A DNA stretch of 25,987 nucleotides. It comes from CAYYRI01 sp964474185 (GTDB lineage Bacteria > Patescibacteriota > Minisyncoccia > Minisyncoccales > RBG-13-42-11). The notes below the pieces were generated by a model. That model was not told the DNA's origin, searched no databases, and saw nothing but the letters and a program-made list of their open reading frames with translations. This document shows, one piece after another, positions 21,303 to 25,987 of this stretch. Both the position numbers and the translations under genes were made by a program. The stretch's first letter is position 1; the number at the start of each line of letters is the position of its first letter. The stretch spans positions 1-25,987 of the forward strand of contig CAYYRI010000002.1 of NCBI GenBank assembly GCA_964474185.1, in the 5' to 3' direction.

Positions 21303-21331
21303 ATTATAAAAGCTTCTCTTTTATTCGTCAA
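21303..21331 (-). promoter_or_regulatory. consensus promoter of ftsZ, leaderless
   Basis: Minus strand: TTGACG (21326-21331), 17 bases, TATAAT (21303-21308), then only AAATTA before the ATG at 21296. Transcription should start at or next to the A of ATG. Confidence 0.85.
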
Positions 21332-21333
21332 AT

Positions 21334-21375
21334 ACCCGAGCCGCAGCGAAGGGTGGAGAAGAACGAATGTTCTTC
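21334..21375. repeat. two-hairpin palindromic element between ftsZ promoter and HI0933-type gene
   Basis: First hairpin: ACCC-GAGC-CGCA-GCGAA-GGGT (21334-21354). Three bases later comes the second, GAAGAAC, loop GAAT, GTTCTTC (21358-21375), followed by GAC. The next bases supply the TAG stop of the flavoprotein gene on the minus strand (21378-21380). Confidence 0.75.
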
Positions 21376-21377
21376 GA

Positions 21378-22649
21378 CTAGAACCACGCTAAGCGCGCGG
21401 CGTTTTTTCCGGCGAGGCAGCCGGTGCTCCAGCAAAGCTGAAGATTGTAGCCGCCGGTGGGGCCATGGAGATTAATTATTTCTCCGGCAAAAAATAAATT
21501 ATCAATCAATTTTGATTTCATGGTTTTAGGATCTATTTCTTTCAAATCAACGCCGCCGCTGGTTACGATGGCCTGATCAAACCCCAGCAATCCCAAAGCC
21601 TGCATTTTGAGATTTTTCAACAAGCCCACCAACTTTTTTCTTTCTTCTTTGGTGATGACATTTACCGTCTTTTCGGGATTGATTCCCGACAATTTTATGA
21701 TTACGGGAATTAATTTTTGGGGCAGAAGCTCTTTCAAAGAATTTTTAAAAATCTTGTTATTGTATTTTTTAAAATCTTTCTGTATCCTTTGGTCCAAAAG
21801 GGGGTATTCCAAAGCCGGTTTCAAATCCAAAGATATGATTGTTTCGCCAAGCTTTAATAATTCGCCCACTTTCTTGCTTATATCCAGAATTATCGGGCCG
21901 CTTAATCCGAAATGCGCAAATAGCATTTCTCCGAACCTGTCGTCCTGTTTTTTGCCGTTCTGAAAAACGTTTATCTGAACGTTTTTAAGGCTCAACCCCT
22001 GCAAATCCCCCACCCATTTTTCTTTTATTTTAATCGGAACCAGGGCGGGCTCGGGAGTTATTATTTTATGGCCCAATTTACGGGCAAAATCATAGCCGTC
22101 TCCCGCAGATCCCGTTAAGGGATAGGATTTGCCGCCCGTGCAGATAATGAAATTTTTGGCTAAAATATCTCCTTTTGAGGTAACCAATCTTTTTATGCGG
22201 TTTCCCTCTCTCTCCAAATCAACAACCCTTGTTCCGCCCATCACCTGAACTTTATTCTCTTCCAGATATCGGATTAAAACGTTCAAAACGTCTTCTGCTT
22301 GGTCGGTCGCCGGAAAAACTCTTTTACCTCTTTCAATTTTGGTTTTCAGCTTGTGCTTTTCAAAAAAACCGATAACGTCTTCCGCCCCGAAATTAAAAAG
22401 CGCGGAAAGAAGAAATTTACCGCCTTTCCCGAAATCTTCAACAAATAAACGTTCGTTAAATTCGGCCCGAGTAAAATTACATCTTCCTTTGCCGGTCAGC
22501 AAGAGTTTTTTGCCTGGCGTCTTGTTCTTTTCTATTAATAAAACTTTAGCTCCCGCTTCGCCGGCTTTGCCCGAAGCCATCATGCCCGAGGGTCCTCCTC
22601 CGATTACCGCCACATCAAAATATTTTTCTTTGTCCGATAATTGTTCCAT
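21378..22649 (-). CDS. HI0933/YhiN-family NAD(P)/FAD-dependent oxidoreductase
   Basis: 423 residues. FAD-binding GGGPSGMMASGKAGEAGAKVLLIEK near the start, then the family hallmark GKKLLLTGKGRCNFT, CTGGKSYPLTGSAGDGY, the SGGV motif (VTSGGVDLKEID), and the C-terminal LFFAGEIINLHGPTGGYNLQLCWSTG. Members are flavoproteins of unsettled function, some linked to RNA modification or tetracycline-like hydroxylases. The gene is bracketed by palindromic elements at both ends, and its stop codon lies against one of them. A flavoprotein call is safe, the substrate is unknown. Confidence 0.93.
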   Translation of the reverse strand: MEQLSDKEKYFDVAVIGGGPSGMMASGKAGEAGAKVLLIEKNKTPGKKLLLTGKGRCNFTRAEFNERLFVEDFGKGGKFLLSALFNFGAEDVIGFFEKHKLKTKIERGKRVFPATDQAEDVLNVLIRYLEENKVQVMGGTRVVDLEREGNRIKRLVTSKGDILAKNFIICTGGKSYPLTGSAGDGYDFARKLGHKIITPEPALVPIKIKEKWVGDLQGLSLKNVQINVFQNGKKQDDRFGEMLFAHFGLSGPIILDISKKVGELLKLGETIISLDLKPALEYPLLDQRIQKDFKKYNNKIFKNSLKELLPQKLIPVIIKLSGINPEKTVNVITKEERKKLVGLLKNLKMQALGLLGFDQAIVTSGGVDLKEIDPKTMKSKLIDNLFFAGEIINLHGPTGGYNLQLCWSTGCLAGKNAARLAWF

Positions 22650-22651
22650 AT

Positions 22652-22692
22652 ACCGAGGTTATAACCGAGGTGAAGAAGAGATTTATCTCTTC
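22652..22692. repeat. two-hairpin palindromic element upstream of HI0933-type gene
   Basis: First hairpin: ACC-GA-GGTTATAACC-GA-GGT (22652-22671), showing the opposed GA steps clearly. After GAA comes the second, GAAGAGAT, TT, ATCTCTTC (22675-22692), followed by GAC. Nearly the same arrangement as the copy inside the RluA gene 120 bases away. Confidence 0.75.
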
Positions 22693-22706
22693 GACTCAAA
22701 TAAAAA

Positions 22707-23399
22707 TCAAAATTTGACGTATTCCCGCCATTCACCGGGAATCGGGATGGAAATTTTTTCCATGTCTTCTTTTACCGAGCTTTCGTATGACGAAAACGGA
22801 GGTGAAGAAGAAATAATTTTCTTCGACGTTGCCAATTTAAAAGAAAGCGAAGTGGCGGAAAGAGCAATGTTTTTATCCGGCAATAAAAAAGGGGCGCCGT
22901 ATCTGACATCGCCCAAAATTGGAAAACCCATCAAAGATAACTGAACGCGGATTTGGTGGAATCTTCCGGTTTGGAGTCTTATTTTAAGAAGCGAGTATTT
23001 TTTATTCGAAGCTAAAACTTCATAAAAAAGTTCCGCCCTTTTTATGTTTTCCTTTTCGTTTTTCTTGAGAAAGCTTACCAATTTCTCAAGGTCCCGCTTC
23101 GGTTCTCCCAAAACTACGGCATGGTATATCTTTTCAACCTTGCGGCTGCGGAATTGTTCCGAGAGGCGCGAAGCGCCCTTGCTTGTTTTGGCGAATAAAA
23201 CAATCCCTTGCACCTGCCTGTCCAAACGGTGCAGAAGCCCCAAAAAAACATTGTAAGGTTTGTGGTATTTCTTTTTAAGATAGTCTTTAACCATATCCAT
23301 CATGCAGACGTCTTTACTGCTATCCCCCTGCGTTAAAATGCCGGCCGGTTTATAAACCGCTATCAGATGATTGTCTTCGTATAAAACCTTGAGTTTCAT
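22707..23399 (-). CDS. RluA-family pseudouridine synthase
   Basis: Isomerises uridine to pseudouridine in rRNA or tRNA. 230 residues. Starts with VLYEDNHLIAVYKPAGILTQ, catalytic Asp60 in GLLHRLDRQVQGIVLFAKT, and RFHQIRVQLSLMGFPILGDVRYGA, the family order without an S4 domain. Near the end, between LSFKLATSKK and KISIPIPGEWREY, there is a Ser-rich stretch of about 22 residues (around 190-209) not expected in the family. It coincides with a palindromic element, so it appears inserted in frame. Co-transcribed with the ABC exporter (7-base spacing). The exact target base is not predictable. Confidence 0.93.
   Translation of the reverse strand: MKLKVLYEDNHLIAVYKPAGILTQGDSSKDVCMMDMVKDYLKKKYHKPYNVFLGLLHRLDRQVQGIVLFAKTSKGASRLSEQFRSRKVEKIYHAVVLGEPKRDLEKLVSFLKKNEKENIKRAELFYEVLASNKKYSLLKIRLQTGRFHQIRVQLSLMGFPILGDVRYGAPFLLPDKNIALSATSLSFKLATSKKIISSSPPFSSYESSVKEDMEKISIPIPGEWREYVKF
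22774..22824. repeat. two-hairpin palindromic element inserted in frame in RluA-family gene
   Basis: First hairpin: outer ACC/GGT (22774-22776, 22801-22803) with inner TTTCGT/ACGAAA. After GAA comes the second hairpin, GAAGAAA/TTTCTTC (22807-22824), followed by GAC. It shares spacer, arm start and tail with the copy at 22652-22692. Confidence 0.72.
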
Positions 23400-23406
23400 T
23401 TTATAT

Positions 23407-24177
23407 TTAGACTTCCGTTTTGCTGAAAAGCCAGGCGCCGAGAGAAACCATCAAGAAATCAAAAACTAAAAGAATAACCACGTCTAAAAATAAAGACATT
23501 TGAGAGAAACCGATTAAGCTGGCCCTGAGCCCGTCCACCCCGTAAACCAAAGGATCAACGTAAGTAACCGCCTTCAGCCAGCTTGGCAGATTGGTAAGAG
23601 GAAAAAGAGCTCCCGACAAAAGGAATGTCGGAAAAATGATAAAGTTCACAATTAAAGAAAATCCCTGGGTATCTTCCATTACGGAAGCCAAAGCTATGCC
23701 AAGACCGATAAATCCGGCGCTGATCAAACACATTAAAACCAAGGCAAAAATCAAACCGAGAGGATTCGCAATTTTAAATCCCATAAAAAGAGACATAATT
23801 AAAATTAAAAATCCTTGGATTAAAGAAGTCGTCACTCCACCCGCAATTCTGCCCAAAACAATGGCCGAACGCCTCACCGGAGCGACCATGATTTCTTTTA
23901 AAAAGCCGAATTCTTTATCCCATAAAACAGAAATGCCGGCGAACATGGAAGTAAAAAGCATGGTCATGCCGATTATTCCCGGGACTAAAAAATCAATGTA
24001 GCGGGCGTTCGGAGGCAGGCCCATTAAATTGAAACTGGGACTCAAGCCGAAATTCATACTGATAAGAAAGAAGAAAGGCATCGCCAAAGTTCCGATGATC
24101 CGGCTTTTGGCTCTTAAAAATCTTTTCATTTCTCTCAACCACATTACGTAAATTGTTTGCAGATTGTTTGAATTCAT
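23407..24177 (-). CDS. ABC-2 type exporter permease
   Basis: 256 residues with about six helices and the ABC-2 pattern of the DrrB/NodJ group: MWLREMKRFLRAKSRIIGTL at the start, a conserved EIMVAPVRRSAIVLGRIAGG coupling loop, LSGALFPLTNLPSWLKAVTYVDPLVYGVDGLR near the end. It would form the membrane channel with the ATPase encoded 11 bases upstream. The cargo (lipid, glycolipid or toxic compound) is not indicated by the neighbours. Confidence 0.93.
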   Translation of the reverse strand: MNSNNLQTIYVMWLREMKRFLRAKSRIIGTLAMPFFFLISMNFGLSPSFNLMGLPPNARYIDFLVPGIIGMTMLFTSMFAGISVLWDKEFGFLKEIMVAPVRRSAIVLGRIAGGVTTSLIQGFLILIMSLFMGFKIANPLGLIFALVLMCLISAGFIGLGIALASVMEDTQGFSLIVNFIIFPTFLLSGALFPLTNLPSWLKAVTYVDPLVYGVDGLRASLIGFSQMSLFLDVVILLVFDFLMVSLGAWLFSKTEV

Positions 24178-24188
24178 TTAAGTGAATT

Positions 24189-25175
24189 TTATCTGTTAAA
24201 TCTCTGTTTCATTATATTTCTTTCGGCCTGGCCGGCTTCCACTTCTCTTATGGTTTTACCGGTAAAATGCAAAAAGACGTCTTCTAAAGTCGGTTTTCTC
24301 AGGCTAACCGATTTTATCGTGAAACCCGCTTCCTTCTGGTCTATTTTTATTAAAAGCGGGATTTTCTTTTCTCCCTGGGCGACGTTTAAATCTATGGCGC
24401 CGTTATGGCGACTGATTTTTTTAATCCAGGAAAGGTTTCTAAAAACATCCATGGCTTTTTCCGGAGGAGCCGCTTCAATTGAAATAACGTCCCCGCCTAA
24501 AATATTTTTCAGATTCTGGGGATTATCCAGGGCGATAATCTTGCCGAAATCAATAATTGCTATTCTTTGGCAAAGATAATCCGCTTCTTCCATGTAATGA
24601 GTGGTCAGAATAATGGTCGTTTTTTCTTTTTCATTTAATTTTAGAATGTAATCCCAGATATGGCGGCGGGTCTGGGTATCCAGCCCCAATGTCGGTTCAT
24701 CCAAAAACAAAACCTTCGGATAGTGCATCAGTCCCCTCGCAATTTCCAGCCGCCTCTGCATTCCCCCCGAATAGTCTTTGACCAAAACCTTCGCCTTGTC
24801 CCGGAGTTCGACTAAATCTAAAACTTCTTTGATCCTTTTTTCGCGGATTTCTTTGGTCAGGCCGTATAATCTCGCGTGAAAATCCAGGTTTTCATAACCG
24901 GTCAGACGATTATCCAGGGCCGGCTCCTGAAAAACAATGCCCACGGAATTTCTTACTTTGTCTTTTTCCTCCAAAACGTCGTATCCCCAAACCCTGGCCT
25001 CTCCCGAGGTCGGTTTCAGCAAAGTCGTCAGCATTTTGATGGTCGTGGTTTTTCCCGCTCCGTTCGGCCCCAATAAACCAAAAATTTCTCCTTCTTGAAC
25101 CTGGAAGGAGATGCCGTCTACCGCTTTCAAATCGTTGTATTCTTTGGTTAAATTTTTTACCTCTATGGCTAGCAT
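24189..25175 (-). CDS. ABC exporter ATP-binding protein (DrrA-like)
   Basis: 328 residues from the ATG at 25175, inside the end of the sod gene (7-base overlap) and directly before MLAIEVKNLTKEY, the normal family start. An in-frame reading from 25205 adds ten basic residues that are probably not translated. Walker A LLGPNGAGKTTTIKML, Q-loop VFQEPALDNRLTG, signature YSGGMQRRLEIARGL, Walker B VLFLDEPTLGLD, switch TTHYMEEADYL. A C-terminal extension ends with PTLEDVFLHFTGKTIRE, usual in drug and polyketide exporter ATPases. Works with the permease gene next to it. Confidence 0.95.
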   Translation of the reverse strand: MLAIEVKNLTKEYNDLKAVDGISFQVQEGEIFGLLGPNGAGKTTTIKMLTTLLKPTSGEARVWGYDVLEEKDKVRNSVGIVFQEPALDNRLTGYENLDFHARLYGLTKEIREKRIKEVLDLVELRDKAKVLVKDYSGGMQRRLEIARGLMHYPKVLFLDEPTLGLDTQTRRHIWDYILKLNEKEKTTIILTTHYMEEADYLCQRIAIIDFGKIIALDNPQNLKNILGGDVISIEAAPPEKAMDVFRNLSWIKKISRHNGAIDLNVAQGEKKIPLLIKIDQKEAGFTIKSVSLRKPTLEDVFLHFTGKTIREVEAGQAERNIMKQRFNR

Positions 25176-25777
25176 GACATTCTTCTTTTTTCTACCTCGT
25201 CCCAATTAACGATATTCCAAAAAGCGTCGATGAATTTTGCCCTTTCGTTTTTATAATCAAGATAATACGCGTGCTCGAAAACGTCAAGCACCATTAAAAT
25301 TTCAAACGTCGGATAAATATTGGCATTGTGTTTTTCTATCTGCATTATTACGGGCCAGCTCCTTTCTTTGTCAAAAGCCAATGCTGCCCAGCCGGAGCCT
25401 TCGACGGAAAGAGCGGCTTGGCTAAATTCTTTTCTGAATCTTTCAAAACTGCCGAACTCCTTTTCAATTAAACCGGCCAAGATTCCTTTCGAGACTCCTC
25501 CGCCCCTGCTGGCGGACGCCAGATTGCCCCAAAACAAAGAGTGCAGCAAATGCCCTCCCACGTTGAAAGACAGTTCTTTCAAGACGGACTTCATATCCAA
25601 ATCGGCGTTGTCTTTTCTTGCCTTTTCAAGTTTCTCCAAAATCGCATTGGCTCCGTTAACGTAGGCCTGGTGGTGCTTCTGATGGTGAATAGTCAGCTGC
25701 TGTTCGGAAATATACGGCTCCAGATCTTTGTATCCGTAAGACAGCCGAGGCAAGGTATAGAATTTTTCTGTTTCCAT
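25169..25777 (-). CDS. sodA: Fe/Mn superoxide dismutase
   Basis: Converts superoxide to oxygen and peroxide. 202 residues from the ATG at 25777; a TTG nine bases upstream, in line with the predicted transcription start, is the alternative. Family motifs: LTIHHQKHHQAYVNGAN with the first metal histidine, GGHLLHSLFWGNL with the second, and VLDVFEHAYYLDY giving the Asp and last His. Whether iron or manganese is used cannot be told safely. It has its own promoter at 25793-25821 and heads the unit with the ABC exporter. A SOD and several copper and thiol proteins imply exposure to oxygen. Confidence 0.95.
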   Translation of the reverse strand: METEKFYTLPRLSYGYKDLEPYISEQQLTIHHQKHHQAYVNGANAILEKLEKARKDNADLDMKSVLKELSFNVGGHLLHSLFWGNLASASRGGGVSKGILAGLIEKEFGSFERFRKEFSQAALSVEGSGWAALAFDKERSWPVIMQIEKHNANIYPTFEILMVLDVFEHAYYLDYKNERAKFIDAFWNIVNWDEVEKRRMSC

Positions 25778-25792
25778 TTTATTCAATAATCC

Positions 25793-25821
25793 ATTCTACC
25801 GCGTCCGTCCGAAGCTAACAA
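25793..25821 (-). promoter_or_regulatory. promoter of the sod unit
   Basis: Minus strand: TTGTTA (25816-25821), 17 bases, TAGAAT (25793-25798). The predicted start is 6-10 bases before the ATG, so again almost no leader. The -35 lies in a palindrome (25808-25831). Confidence 0.68.
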
Positions 25822-25831
25822 GAGCGAAGGA
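25808..25831. repeat. palindrome over the sod promoter, possibly a single-hairpin element
   Basis: TCC-GAA-GCT-AACAAG-AGC-GAA-GGA: outer and inner arms separated by opposed GAA steps, the same build as the first hairpins of the other elements, but with different outer bases. Confidence 0.45.
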
Positions 25832-25836
25832 GAACC

Positions 25837-25856
25837 AAAAAACCGCCCTTTGGGCG
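25837..25856 (-). terminator. rho-independent terminator of the gene entering from the right
   Basis: Minus strand: CGCCC, loop AAA, GGGCG, then GTTTTTTGG. Compact and GC-rich; separates the upstream unit from the sod promoter. Confidence 0.85.
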
Positions 25857-25879
25857 ATTATTCGTGCTGTCTCTTTTGG

Positions 25880-25987
25880 TTAAAATTCGAACCTTTTTTC
25901 GGGAAAATCCCGACGCTGAATTTTGATAATTTTCGCTCGGGCGCGGCGGAATTCCTCCCCCTCGCCCCTTTCTTCCGCCGCGCCCTC
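25880..25987 (-). CDS. possible C-terminal end of an unidentified gene, cut by window edge
   Basis: A frame entering from the right codes 35 residues and ends at TAA (25880-25882): a Glu/Gly/Arg-rich part, then EFRRARAKIIKIQRRDFPEK. It is followed by a terminator, as expected of a gene end. However, the two other minus-strand frames are also open here (one ends at a TAA right before the terminator), and the stretch contains a 13-bp inverted repeat. The 3' end of a structured RNA gene is therefore an alternative. No family recognised. Confidence 0.3.
   Translation of the reverse strand, partial: EGAAEERGEGEEFRRARAKIIKIQRRDFPEKRFEF
25939..25985. repeat. 13-bp perfect GC-rich inverted repeat at right edge
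   Basis: GGGCGCGGCGGAA (25939-25951) and TTCCGCCGCGCCC (25973-25985) with a 21-base C-rich loop. Far more GC-rich than the surroundings. No T-run follows closely, so it is not a simple terminator. Confidence 0.75.

Noticed and set aside
22339..22944. 201-codon plus-strand open frame across two minus-strand genes
   Set aside because: It crosses the ends of two conserved genes and its translation shows no domain; an antisense shadow.
25861..25900. T-loop-like GGTTCGAAT on the minus strand suggesting a tRNA or tmRNA end
   Set aside because: The flanking bases do not form the five-base T-stem or an acceptor stem.

Overview
The window is AT-rich, gene-dense bacterial DNA with every convincing gene on the minus strand. 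The standard code is used: TGA is a normal stop, for example in copA. Genes are short and tightly packed with ATGA/TAATG overlaps, Shine-Dalgarno sequences are weak, and there are many small membrane-anchored thiol and metal proteins. This suggests a Patescibacteria/CPR (Parcubacteria-like) genome. That placement is an inference from style and gene content, not from a marker gene.

Layout in map order (transcription runs right to left). (1) 1-737: N-terminal part of acetyl-CoA synthetase, cut by the window edge. (2) 738-1471: no ordinary gene. It holds a terminator, a startless C-terminal membrane-protein fragment, and a small leader ORF wrapped in mutually exclusive RNA stems that ends against a terminator hairpin. 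(3) 1472-4693: a redox operon (SDR dehydrogenase, DUF1858, membrane-anchored CPYG thioredoxin-fold protein, glutaredoxin, GAPDH) with a clear promoter at 4739-4766 and terminator at 1414-1438. (4) 4777-11631: a seven-gene copper/thiol operon (HMA-TauE/DsbD-cupredoxin fusion, HMA-DsbA fusion, ten-cysteine protein, glutaredoxin-DUF2318 fusion, CuA-type cupredoxin, a frameshifted small membrane protein, CopA). (5) 11712-13127: BlaI/CopY-type repressor plus an M56 (BlaR1-like) protease whose extracytoplasmic parts are cysteine-rich and which lacks a penicillin-binding domain. A 13-bp sequence and dyad operators are shared by the promoters of regions 4 and 5. (6) 13230-16132: a sulfur-transfer/Fe-S operon (ArsR-type regulator with two CxxC motifs, IscS, IscU, MnmA). 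(7) 16193-19794: phosphoglycerate mutase, enolase, thioredoxin reductase, NAD(P)HX dehydratase. (8) 19869-21296: FtsZ with an apparently leaderless promoter. (9) 21378-25777: HI0933-type flavoprotein, RluA-type pseudouridine synthase, two-component ABC-2 exporter, Fe/Mn superoxide dismutase. (10) 25837-25987: a terminator and the 3' end of something entering from the right, with a 13-bp GC-rich inverted repeat.

Two themes deserve most attention. The first is a proposed copper-responsive regulon in which a BlaR1-like protease with a cysteine-rich outer tail and a BlaI-like repressor control an envelope copper-handling and disulfide machine. The second is a family of palindromic elements, some with two hairpins. 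They sit between genes next to promoters and start sites. They also lie in frame inside mnmA, rluA and ftsZ, and perhaps acs, where they add residues to conserved proteins in the manner of Rickettsia palindromic elements.
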